A stretch of 64,000 nucleotides of DNA from Styela clava (taxonomy: Eukaryota; Chordata; Ascidiacea; Stolidobranchia; Styelidae), in NCBI RefSeq assembly GCF_964204865.1, contig NC_135262.1, positions 14,384,001-14,448,000 of the forward strand, written 5' to 3'. Under the pieces are notes generated by a model. It worked only from the letters and a program-made list of their open reading frames with translations. It made no database searches and had not been told where the DNA came from. A program made the position numbers and the translations under genes. Positions 46,001 through 56,200 of the stretch are shown here, one piece after another; position 1 is the first letter of the stretch, and every line of letters starts with the position of its first letter.

Positions 46001-48148
46001 ATTTATATCACTGGGAAAATTGCTTAATGTCTATTTACAAAAAGAAAGACGAAAATGATTTCCAGTAAAACATCAAAATGGAAAATGAAATCATTAAAAA
46101 TATATTTATTGTGTATAATTGTAATCTGGGCAATTTCGTCCCAAAATATTGTCCAATTAAGGATGTAGAAGAATGTAATGAAAAATACCAGTCGAAAACC
46201 CGAGAAAAAAAAATTCTGATTTATCAATGTCACACCAGCTGTCGTGACATGATAACAAAGATTTCTATTGACAATTTCCAATTTAAACAAATTTCTGTCT
46301 GAGACATTCAAATATTTACATTGGAGATTAATCTTACGAGCATTACCAATTGGTATTTACAACCAGTTCCCAGAATATCGAGAAAATTCACGGAGAACAG
46401 GAAGATACTCATTTCGCAGACAAAATTATTCTTCAAAATCGATCTGCGGTTAGGGCATCATTCTTAGCATGTTGGTTCAAATCCCATGGGAGATTATTAT
46501 GTGCTAGGCACACACTCAGAAAGAAGGAGATTAATCTCTGAAATAAGTTACAATTTAAAACTGAAAACTGAAGTGCCAAGAGACACTGAAACTACATAAT
46601 GAGAGTTTTTTCAAAAAAAAACATCAATACACTACATATTCATATCAGTGCTAGTGCAGGAAAAAATAATTTTTTCCGGACTTTCATAGCTTACCATACA
46701 ATGCATGAAAAAGGGCAGTTTCTGCATCTGAACAGCCGTGGATTTCACTCGAAATATAGCTAACGCTCGTCGTCGGAATAAAGCCTAATGTTGGTATGTT
46801 TGGATGCCAAGCTCCTGATCTTAAAATTTCTTTTTTGAATTGTAGAATTGCATTCACAGCTTCTGAGAACAATCCAATTTTTCCAAGCATGAGAATTCTG
46901 AAAGAGAAAATTTTCTGAATATAGTACTTTGGCTTGGCAGTTTAAAAATAACCACAAATGTCCATAAAATTAAAATCACATTCAACAGTTACCTAAATTA
47001 CAACGGACATTCTAAGTTGAAAACTATCATAGAAAATTTTTAAATAAGAAACAATTTACATTTCAAAATGGATGATAACTGGGTAGGACTTTCTATGTTG
47101 ATATTGCGCAATAGAAAAATCTTAGGTTGGAACCCGTGACCTGCACCTCACCCACCCATCAATTAAGGTGCAATAAATACGATGAGTTATATATATTCCC
47201 CACGGATCAATTAGTTCTTGTCTAAAGCCTTTTTCAGAGCAAACGTATAAAACAGCTAAAAAGGATAAAGCTATAAAATTTCATTAAAATAAAGAATTTT
47301 CAAATAAGGAAATCAAAATCTAGAAGACGCTCCTAAATATTAAGATAAATATTGATTTTGGAGATCCATTTCTACAGCGTGATAAAATTATGGAACCAAT
47401 AGCGAACAGCCTTCTATATACTGTGCTTATTTACGTCATTCGATCCTCATATAAGGCCCTGTAGAGCAGCCACTGATATGTAACAATATGTAAAGAACTA
47501 CTATTTATGTGGAACATCAGAATCTTTCTGATTCGCCATTACCTATCTACCCTTAATTTATTACACCCTGGCTAAATGTGGTAGATATGGGAAATGGATC
47601 TGATATGTTTAACATGCAACGACAAGATAGTATAATGCCAACACTTTAACCAGTAGGTTATCACAGCTTTATATGGAACTGTATGTAATCTTAGATTAAA
47701 AATTCGTAAATACTGAAATATTCTATGATACCTACCCATCGTAAGACTCGGCATCTCGACTAACAGACTGTTCTGCCAACATTTTTTGAATATATTCCGT
47801 AACAGAATTTGGTTTGACAATTTCTACCAATTGTCCTTTTATGCAAGCCATTTGTATTTTTGCATCAATCATGTCGTCCCACATCATTCGAGATTGAATT
47901 GATCCCGATGAAAGAATCAAAAGACGCTTTGGACGTTCTACTCGTGCTAAAATAAAGATATTCTGTAATAAATACTCAGATAAATACTGAAGATATACTC
48001 AGTGTTCATAAAGTTCTGTTACAATTTGAATTCTTTAATTAAGTCAGTTCTCAATATGTCTCGACTTTATGTCTTGGTTTAGTTTATTTAATCAGTGTTT
48101 ATTACTTATCGATCTTAAGATCGGTAAGTATATTGATAGGTATTTGTA

Positions 48149-48179
<31 letters not shown>

Positions 48180-51100
48180 CTGTTAGATGAACGCGATATC
48201 TCACGAACGCGTGGTTGAATCTGCTCCAAATTTTGCATGTGCATGCACCTTACCTCGGACCAGACGCCTATCGATTTTGGGTTAATTATGTCGTATAATT
48301 AGCGAGTTATTAACTAATTACCGATCTAAGATCGATAAGTCTTCGGTCTCCGACCGATATTCTCGTTTAAGTTATTACTTCATTTTATACACCTCTGAGA
48401 GTCAACAAACTAAATATGATATCGTAAATTCCCTTCGCAATTTAAAAAATTGATGAACACCCTATACATTCTGATACAAAAGTGCATTTGCCTAATAATG
48501 TAGTCATGAAAGGGTGTTTGTACCAGGTTAGATTAGGCCATAATTTTATTCCAATTTTCTATTACGAGTTCGGAGACTGTCTGTGTTATCCAAGTGTATA
48601 TACCCCCTGCCCATAGGTTTCCGTCCCTTTACACAGCTTGATGTAAAGTAGGGAAACAAAATTAGTTACCTCCATATTAGTACACTCTTCTGGACCGCCA
48701 GAAAAGAATGTCATGAAGTATTAGAAGCTTTAAACTGTTAATTCAGTGTAAATCTCCATTTACAAGTCAGAGATGCATACCTGTTATCGCAGCTTTTATC
48801 CTTGATGCCCATTGAATACAAATTTCTCGACTGAAACAAAGGAATAACATTGACTGTTCTCGAAGCTTGTTTCCACTTTTCGATCTGCAAAATTAGAATA
48901 GGCGTGAATAAAAGAAAATTTCATCTTGTTACAATAACTACCAATGTCATTAACTTGATAATCAGAATATTTGAAACCCAGTAATACTTATAAGCAGTAC
49001 TCCAGTACATGAATATTTGAGCAGCCATCTTCAATTTAATTTACTAGTAAGAAGGTTCAAAATGAAATATGCTGTTTTGTCCATCGCTGTAATAACTAGT
49101 TTTCAACTTTTTGAGACAGTTTTCCTAGGATAGGAACTACCTATATACTGAATTAAACAATAGCAATTCAAGCCAACTGGAAACTTTTCCCTCGAATGCT
49201 ATGTGGAATTCCCAATTTTGAATTCATCCCCAGAACACTGAAAACCAACAAACTAGGCAGATACACTTACTGTGCTGTGAAAATGGCAAACCCAATAGTT
49301 GTGATGCTTCCAGATCTGATACTTTTGATATTTTTCAATCTGACCGAACATATTTCATGCAAATAAATCATTCCTTTATCAACCATTGGTAAATCTTGAT
49401 GAGATTCTAAACAGAATTATATTCACAATCAAAACATCAATTAGACCTGAGATTTATTCAATTTGAAATAGGAGAAAAATGAAATACATCAATAATAATT
49501 AGTTTAGAATGAGATTTCTCCGCCTTTCTCATATGTTATCTTGCGACTTTCGATACTTTCGTTAACTTTAATTAGCCTGAACTAATATAAAAAAAATCAA
49601 TAAACAGACCAATATATTACTGAGCATTATAGTGTTGAATATATTTACACACTATAAGTTATATATTAATTTCGTTATTTTAGTTATGTTCAGTGGAATT
49701 GGAGTAAAAACAAAAATAACTAAATCAGTGGTTCTGAAACTTTCATGATTCGTTCGTCCTTGTTCACAGTTGTTTCAATTTAGATTCAGTTAGTAATAGC
49801 AAATGGTAGCTAGTGAAGGCATTTGCTCCTGAGTCCTGACCCCCCAAAAAACGATCCATGGCCCCCAGAGGGGCCCCCGAGAGCCTAGTTCAAAAACACT
49901 CAAAATAGATAAACTATTATTATCAAACCATAGAGTTCATCAGAGACTTATTTATACCTGATACAGGTTTCTTCGTTTTGCCTGGAGTCACAGGTGTCCA
50001 CACTATTCGATCATCAAACAATTCTACGTCATAACTTATTTTATCAACAGCAAATATTGCTGATAAAATTACACCATCAGATCTGTCTTCAGATGTCGGT
50101 GAAACTCTTGGTATTGCTGAAGATGGGCGCGAAACCCTCTGATTGCTAATGGGTAACACTTTCTGATTATTTATTTTATACATAAAGAATCAATTAACTT
50201 GGTGAGGTTAAACTATTTGATTCATATTAATGATATTAGTGATGGCTTGACAGGTAAAGCGTTAAACTTTGATGTGTTAGCATCGCAGCTCACAGGAACA
50301 CTCTGGTTCAAATCCCATTCCCACCACTTCACGTAAGGTAAAATAAATTAGGTAAGCAATGCCGAACTGCAAAGATCAAGTTGTTTACAAACATATTACT
50401 TCATTACATACAGGGCATTTGTCGAAAAAAAAGTGCAAATAAGCATTTTATAAAAAAAAATCGACAGATGAAATAGTGATTCAAAAATGTGGTTGTATCG
50501 ATTCATAGACTTGTAAATATGAGTTACGATCAGAGCAATGATGACAGGATATTTTTACTGTAAAAGATCCATATAATACATGATAGAGAGAGTGGTAATT
50601 CGAGGCATAGTGGCTTTAGCACACAAGATGTAACTACGTTGTCATTGCACAGTGAAAACCTAAGGTTCAAGTCTAAGGTTTTTCTAATGAATATGGCCCA
50701 AGAATATATTCAACTTTTCATGTTCAAAATATAATTTGAGGATGTATTCCGAATAGTAAACTATTTAAAATTAATAAACACCCAAAGCAAGAAGGATAAA
50801 TGACGATTAGCTTATTAAAATATGAATACCACAACAAGCTCAGAAAATCTTAAGTGTAACACCATGATAATCCATTAACATAAATGAGCTGACAAGTAAT
50901 GTGTAGCGTAATCGTAGTTCAGTAGTTGTTCACAGATTACCTTGAAGATAAATGATGAGGTGGAAAAGTGACATCAACACTTCTATGAGAACTAGTTGCT
51001 TGAAATAATGATGTGACTGAAAAGGAGGGAAATGATAAAGTAAATAAAGTTAAAAGAAATTAGTGAAGTAATCTATGGCTACAGACATGCAGATCAGACA

Positions 51101-52013
51101 CTAGCTTTGGTTTAACTGGCTACCTGATTGAGAGAGAGATTGGCTTATCATGTTTCGTCATGCAAAGACAACTTACTATAATATACTGTAATATCGGGTC
51201 TCCTGGAGTGCGCGCCCTCAAGTACTTCTAATGGGCGTAGCATAACGATTTTACACTGCGAAGTCACAATCGCGGGGTCTCGTGTAGTTTCGTAGCTAAC
51301 AGACTTCTAATGGGCGTAGCATAACAATCTTTTGATATGTCAATCCTAACCCCCACCTTGCTACGCCATCCAAAAATTACATCACTACGACATCACAATT
51401 ACGTCATAGAGCTTGCCAAATATATGTACGATCGCCCGAAATGGCATTGGCGCCTACGATGAAGAACTGACTGACGTTATCGATCTCTCTCCTATTGGAA
51501 TCGTTGCGACGAGAAAACAAGAGAAATAACTGTTCGATTTCGGGTGCTCGTTTGCGCGTCTTGGAAGCGACTTCGCAGTGATGTAATTTACGGATGTCGA
51601 AGTCAGGTGGGGGTTAGAAATGACATATGCAAAAATTGTCGAGCCAGACAAACTAGAAGTACCGGTACCGTACCAGGTACTTGCGGCGTGTACCGTACCG
51701 TACTTCAGGAGACCCGTAATATCAATATATAGGTGCAGATATAAGCCAAGCACTTCTATGTCAGGTTATTTCAGTATTTATAGGCTCTGGTGCGTAATTT
51801 CAGTATTTTGTTTCACTAAAATCTGGAAATAGACTCACTTTTGTCTTCACCAATTTCGTTTTGGCTGTGTAACTTTGTTTCATTCTTTTTCTCTGAAATA
51901 GTTTCGATAAATGCTTCCTTTCGGCCGTTCTGTCGCAGGCTTACATCTTCTACGTTCTCGGGAGTTTGAGATTTTGGTGAATCAAACACTTCCCACCCAG
52001 ACCTTGGCTCCAT
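40051..52013 (-). CDS. Ceramide-kinase-like protein (CERKL/CERK family), lacking the kinase GGDG signature
   Basis: Exons (minus): 52013-51839 (tentative), 51016-50941 (tentative), 50162-49958, 49406-49271, 48884-48781, 47946-47736, 46897-46695, 45269-45080, 43209-42831, 41975-41874, 40248-40051. From 50162 on all phases close. PH-like part: FAVDKISYDVELFDDRIVW, EICSVRLKNIKSIRSGS. Kinase region starts at RPKRLLIL. Where CERK/CERKL have the nucleotide-binding GGDG block, this reads YDGILMLGKIGLFSEAVNAI, so the motif is gone and catalysis is unlikely. The lipid-kinase C-terminal half continues with KYGIVASYGFSGG, then LDITVTSLP and the closing FSKWTIDGNCLDSKI. Family role: sphingolipid binding or phosphorylation at membranes. 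The 5' exons do not join exon 3 in phase, so a start at 50183 or a missed exon is possible. Confidence 0.72.
41434..41760. mobile_element. Possible hAT-like fragment in a CERKL-like intron
   Basis: CAGCAGTTCCTAACCGATC followed by 'gggccacaacgctaggca' resembles the common CAGTGGTTCCCAACC type of hAT terminus. No opposite end or duplication was found. Confidence 0.25.
43700..43830 (-). mobile_element. Internally deleted S1 SINE
   Basis: Tail 'aggataggatgggatttacatatttatcc' is joined to the head 'gaggtgcggtggcaagcg...cacaccaccgagcc', with the body missing. The anticodon stem AGCGT/ACGCT has become AGCGT/ACGCT around TGGGAAT on the minus strand (anticodon GGA kept). Lies in the intron between exons ending 45080 and starting 43209. 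Confidence 0.82.
45660..45840 (+). mobile_element. 5'-truncated S1 SINE
   Basis: Contains the S1 body only: 'cctccgctatcaagtc', 'gtacccgacatgggac', 'cggacgagaggctgtggttcg'. The tRNA head is absent. Confidence 0.78.
46440..46510 (+). mobile_element. S1 SINE fragment
   Basis: B box and following stretch 'ggttcaaatcccatgggag...tatgtgctaggca' match the S1 head end. The rest is not recognisable. Confidence 0.5.
48104..48365 (+). mobile_element. Palindrome-ended MITE, copy 3, with a (TG)n tract
   Basis: Ends are ACTTATCGATCTTAAGATCG and CCGATCTAAGATCGATAAGT, near-perfect inverted palindromes. The core 'aaattttgcatgtgcatgcacc' and 'ggaccaga' match copies 1 and 2 on the opposite strand. A (TG) run at about 48157-48179 lies near the left end. 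In an intron of the ceramide-kinase-like gene. Confidence 0.78.
49726..49901. mobile_element. Short degenerate hAT-type MITE
   Basis: Left CAGTGGTTCTGAAACT and right (opposite strand) GAGTGTTTTTGAACT are imperfect inverted repeats around GC-rich 'ggcccccagaggggccccc'. No clear target duplication. Confidence 0.5.
50230..50345 (+). mobile_element. tRNA-like SINE head of another family
   Basis: 'gatggcttgacaggtaaagcg' (A-box-like) and 'ggttcaaatccc' (B box) are spaced as in a tRNA gene. No cloverleaf closes well, so this is a SINE remnant, not a tRNA gene. Another B-box-like stretch ('aaggttcaagtct') at about 50667 may be related. Confidence 0.4.
51195..51716. mobile_element. Non-autonomous DNA transposon, 522 bp, TAATAT duplication
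   Basis: Ends CGGGTCTCCTG and CAGGAGACCCG are perfect inverted repeats flanked by TAATAT at 51189-51194 and 51717-51722. Inside, 'acttctaatgggcgtagcat' occurs twice (51225 and 51304), and CTAACCCCCACCT (51347) pairs with AGGTGGGGGTTAG (51605). Superfamily unknown. Lies in the 5' part of the ceramide-kinase-like gene. Confidence 0.82.
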
Positions 52014-52453
52014 CCTACTTGACTTGGCTGTACTATGTATCAAGAGCTTGCCATTGAAATATTACAAATTGAACGACGAGCAGTCGCGAAAAATGAAAAG
52101 CGCGTGCCTCGCGACGATTGTTATGAATACAGAGACGTGAACTTTGCACTCTCTGGCCTTTCATGCGTAAAAGTTATCATTTCGAGTTTTTCGGCTTTCT
52201 AGTTTTGGTGGAGCGGTTTTCAACCTTTTCAGTGCTATAGACTCTTTTGATGACTTGCATTAAAGAATCCTTTTGAATAAAAGAAGTTAGTACTGTTATT
52301 TACAAGTCATCTCTTGTTGAAACAAAAATCATGAGTATGATTCAAAACAACAACATCAACAAAATTACAAAACATTATTCGCTATTTGATTAAGATTCAC
52401 AGATATACCAATACCTTAACATAAAATATTTAAATCACTAATAATTTGATAAA
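52014..52453. other. Region between the ceramide-kinase-like gene and the LINE
   Basis: Probably holds the gene's promoter and the LINE 5' UTR. No specific element recognised. Confidence 0.4.
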
Positions 52454-53379
52454 ATGGAGGGAAACAGTGACGAAATCAAGAAAACACTGGATTTGATGGA
52501 ACAGAGAATAACAAAAAACCTGAAGATCGAGATTAAGGCCATTGTGGGAGATACCATCAAAGATCTTTTAAAAGACTCCATCAATGAACATGACCAAAAG
52601 ATGTCCACCCAAATAAGTGAGTCTGTTCATAATAATACACAACAAATGGCCGAACGTCTTGACGTTATGTTCAAACACAGTGGCGATATGATGAGTAAGG
52701 TGGATAAATTAATGGAGGAAGTGAGTGGCATCCAGTCTACGAATACCACCCTACAACATAATGTTGAAATGGTGCAAGCCAGTCAGGACTTCATAAACGC
52801 GGAGTTCGAAATACAAAAAAGTTATTTAGCGGACCTTCACAACAAAGTTGAGCAGATATCGACCTCCAATAAAGCTCTTGAAAATCTAGTCTCAGTGCTT
52901 CAACGCAGATTTGACAAAGACTTTAAGAACTTGGCACAATACACCAGAAGAGAAAATCTGGAATTTCACGGCTTTCCGTACAAAGAAGGTGAATGGACTG
53001 ATGATATCATCATAAAAATGGGCCAGCTTTTAAATAAAAAAACTATATATAGACTGGGCATATCTGTCTCCTGCGGAGAAACAAGTCTAAGATTCCCCCT
53101 ATTATAGTTCGCTTCACAACCAGGAACAAAAAAAAAGAATTATTGAGTAATAAACGCAACATTTCCAGCATTAAAAATTTTGGAGTCACCGGCATGAAAA
53201 TCCTGTATATAAATGAACATTTGACAGATTATAGACGTAATCTACTATACAATGCTCGCGTGGCAAGAAAAACTAACAAATATGATGGACTACCAACGGA
53301 AACGTTTATGTTAGAAATAAACAAAGATTCTTCTAGAATTCCGATCACTAAGCTAGATGACCTTCAAAAATTGAAATAA
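52454..53379 (+). pseudogene. LINE ORF1 (coiled coil + RNA-binding fold), frameshifted
   Basis: 52454-53107 is open for 217 codons: a long amphipathic coiled coil (QMAERLDVMFKHSGDMMSKV; VEQISTSNKALENLVSVLQR) followed by YTRRENLEFHGFP, the typical start of the ORF1 RNA-recognition fold in CR1/L2/jockey-type LINEs. After a frame change near 53040-53140, the frame at 53143-53379 has KILYINEHLTDYRRNLLYNA, the end of the same fold and its C-terminal domain. The protein binds LINE RNA in live elements. Confidence 0.78.
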
Positions 53380-53581
53380 ACAACTGTCTTCGGAGCAGGC
53401 TAAATTTTATAATTGTTATAAAAATGGCTTACATCGATTTTTTGCTTGTAAAAAAACAACTTCATTTAATTTCATATCTTGTGAAAATTGTAGTGCTAGA
53501 GCATGTTCTATGTGCTCTTTTTCTGTACATTCACCCACAATTTTTTCTGGCACTAGCCATTACTGTTCTAAATGCTATTAA

Positions 53582-54873
53582 TTGATAATTCCCGTTCCTA
53601 TCAACTCTGATTTCATAGACGGAGAAACTCATGTTATGAATACAACTATCTTCGACTCCGAAAATGTTGAAAATTGTGTATTTCTCAATAATGTGTTAAA
53701 ATCACTCACTCAGTTAAAAAACCCAATAGTTTTGGCTCAAATGAAAATTCGTTCTATCCAAAAAAATTGTGATGAGTTGTCAAGACTTGTTTACAAACTA
53801 GAATCTACCCCGACATTTATCGCAATCTCAGAAACAAAACTAAAATCTAACCCTGTGACTAATATCAACATAGATGGGTATGACTTTTACCACACACCAT
53901 CCAACACTAATGCTGGTGGTGTAGGTTTGTACATGAAATCTCACTTTTGTCCAAGATTTATCGATGACTATCTTCCGAATCTTGTCGGATGTGAAGAGCT
54001 GTGGGTGGAAATACCCATCAAATCTGCCAAACCCATTACTTTAATTATTGCCATCCTCTACCGCCATCCGAATTCGTATTATCATGAATTTTCCAGTAAA
54101 TTACAAAACAGCTTGCACAACCTTAACTAGTGATGGGAAAATTTTTATTATTGTGGGTGATATAAATATTAATTTTAACGCAAAAACACTTTTTATCAAG
54201 GAATACTTGGACATGCTGCAGTCCCATGCCACAATCCCCACGATCACGCTTCCCACCAGAGTGACTGGTAACTCTGCAAATTTACTCGATCATATATATA
54301 CTAACATCACTGATCAACATATGAAACCAATTGTATTGAACGATACTACGACTGACCATTATTCTATTCTATGTCAGATTGACCTGGAACATGCACCCCC
54401 TCGGCATGTTGCAGAACTCAAACGAGACATGAGACATTTCAGTACGGACCAGTTTTTGAATGATGCTCAAATGGTGTTTTGCAATGAAACTATGCCACAA
54501 GTAGCCTAATACAAATTGAAAATTTCAACAGTATTTTTGATGAATTCGTCTCCAAGGTTAGAACCTTAATTGATAAACATGCTCCCCAAAAACAATGAGC
54601 AGGAAAGAAATTCGATTGAAACGAAAACCATGGATTACTCCAGGTATTTTACGTGCTGCCAAAACTAGGAATAAATTACACAAGTTATTATTTTTGAATG
54701 GCACTGATACTCAAAAGCGCCAATATAAAAAATATTCGAATGCCTTTACTCATATCAAAAATAAAGCCAAAGAGGACTACTACAAAAAATTGTTGATAAG
54801 CAATAGACATGATACGAAAATGACCTGGATCACCATCAACTCTATAATAGATTTCACTAAACATTTCTTGTAA
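53582..54873 (+). pseudogene. LINE ORF2 remnant: AP endonuclease and linker, no reverse transcriptase
   Basis: 53582-54130 encodes the endonuclease N-half: MKIRSIQKNCDELSR, FIAISETKLKS and GGVGLYMKS, with ETKL carrying the catalytic glutamate. After a frame change near 54125, the frame to 54509 gives IIVGDININF and LLDHIYTNI, then TTDHYSILC (the usual SDH is TDH). 54595-54873 has KPWITPGILRAAKTRNKLHK, the linker before the reverse transcriptase. The reverse transcriptase itself is missing. LINEs usually lose their 5' end, so this 3' loss points to a later deletion or rearrangement. Confidence 0.8.
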
Positions 54874-54889
54874 TATTTCAGTAAATTCT

Positions 54890-55124
54890 GCACCAGCAAT
54901 TTACAGTTTGTAAAAATTCATTACTCATTCCCCCTCGTCCTGGTGTCTTACGTTTTTTGAATTTCTTCACAATTTTCTTGATTTCATAAATTCAATATTT
55001 GTTTGCAGAGTGTCCACTTCTTCCTCAGTAATTTTCTTTAGAAATTAGGAATTGCATCGATATATACCTTATTTGAACATCAATACTGTTTTCATCTTTT
55101 CTATAAACTTTCCTATAAAGTTGT
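54890..55124 (-). pseudogene. Minus-strand LINE fragment: start of reverse transcriptase (downstream half)
   Basis: On the minus strand, KKITEEEVDTLQTNIEF is followed, after a frame change, by KKFKKRKTPGRGGMSNEFLQ, resembling the K-x-x-G-x-DG-I entry of LINE reverse transcriptases. It ends at the gypsy insertion (duplication GTTGT at 55120-55124) and continues on the other side at 61170-61470. Confidence 0.5.
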
Positions 55125-55429
55125 TGTGATAACTTGGAAATGCAACTCAATGTATCTATTTGTTTATACAGCTGCAGTCAAGCGATGATTGCTGTGGCGT
55201 TTCAAATCAGACACCAATCATTGCTGTAGATGTAGTGTGTTAATTCTTTCAACTTTATTCATTTAACTATTGAGCCGCTTACTGTTAGCATCAGCAATTC
55301 GATACGTATTTGTTTTCTTGTTTAATAACATTTGCCTGTGTTATATTATTTTAGATTCATTCTAAGAGTGCTTTAAATTTAAGTTGAATAAAGCCTTATA
55401 TCAAGGTACTATATTTCTCATTCATCACA
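55125..55429 (+). repeat. 5' LTR of the gypsy-type element
   Basis: 305 bp, TGTGATAAC...ATCACA. About 2 differences from the 3' LTR (60865-61169), both C/T. The 5-bp target duplication GTTGT precedes it (55120-55124) and follows the 3' LTR (61170-61174). Confidence 0.97.
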
Positions 55430-55430
55430 A

Positions 55431-55446
55431 TTTATTCAACTTAAAT
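55431..55446 (+). promoter_or_regulatory. Candidate self-complementary primer-binding site
   Basis: TTTATTCAACTTAAAT lies 1 bp after the 5' LTR and is the exact reverse complement of 55377-55392 inside the LTR. It does not begin with the TGG typical of a tRNA 3' end. Self-primed elements such as Tf1 use a fold-back between the transcript 5' end and this position; that this element does so is inference. Confidence 0.6.
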
Positions 55447-55474
55447 CATTTCACAAGAGTATTCTGGTACAAGC

Positions 55475-56200
55475 ATGGACAAGGTTCTGAGACCAGAGAG
55501 ACTGGAGGTAGATCCTAACTCTAGTGAAGCATCCTGTGAGTGGCTGCACTGGAAGAAGACTTTTGATAATTTTCTAAACGCCTTGCCGTCTGAAGGCCTT
55601 GATAAACTTGGTGTACTGGTGAATTTCATATCTCCTCGTATATTTCAAAACATTGAGGAGGCAGAATCGTACGATACTGCGATTGAGATTCTGAAAACAA
55701 TGTTTGTCAAACCTCTCAATGAAGTTTATTCTCGGCATGTTCTGGCAACCAGGAACCAACAAGCATCTGAAAATGTAGACGAATACATGCAAGCATTGAA
55801 ATCGTTAAGCAAACATTGTAATTTCAAAGCTGTATCTGCTGTTCAAAACCGAGATGCTTATGTCCGAGACGCTTTTATCCGGGGGTTAAACTCCACATGG
55901 ATACGACAGCGTTTGTTGGAAAACAAACACCTTGATCTTAATACGACATACGATCAAGCCAGAAGCTTAGAAGTAGCAATTAAGAATGCTGAAGCTTATC
56001 GAGTATCCGATCCTTCTACTGTGTCTGCGGCTGCTCAAAACAGTGAAACTCAAAACGATGAGACATCGTGTGATATCGAGAAAATATCTGCTACTGCAAA
56101 TTCCGCGTGCTTTTTCTGTGGCGGAAAGAAACATCCTCGTTCAAAATGTCCAGCCCGAAATGTGTTTTGTTTCAAGTGTCATAAAAAGGACATTTCATAA
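55475..56200 (+). CDS. gag: gag of the gypsy-type element
   Basis: 241 codons. The capsid-like N-terminal part contains WKKTFDNFLNALPS and RHVLATRNQQASENVDEYM. A zinc knuckle follows at about residue 212: CFFCGGKKHPRSKC. A second (CFKCHKK) is cut short by the end of this frame at 56200. The next frame, shifted by -1, carries the remaining histidine and cysteine and runs into pol. Role: particle assembly and RNA packaging. Start at 55475 chosen as the first ATG after the primer-binding region. Confidence 0.9.
   Translation: MDKVLRPERLEVDPNSSEASCEWLHWKKTFDNFLNALPSEGLDKLGVLVNFISPRIFQNIEEAESYDTAIEILKTMFVKPLNEVYSRHVLATRNQQASENVDEYMQALKSLSKHCNFKAVSAVQNRDAYVRDAFIRGLNSTWIRQRLLENKHLDLNTTYDQARSLEVAIKNAEAYRVSDPSTVSAAAQNSETQNDETSCDIEKISATANSACFFCGGKKHPRSKCPARNVFCFKCHKKDIS

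Noticed and set aside
48157-48179. (TG)n tract as a regulatory element
   Set aside because: A simple repeat within a MITE copy; no other evidence of function.
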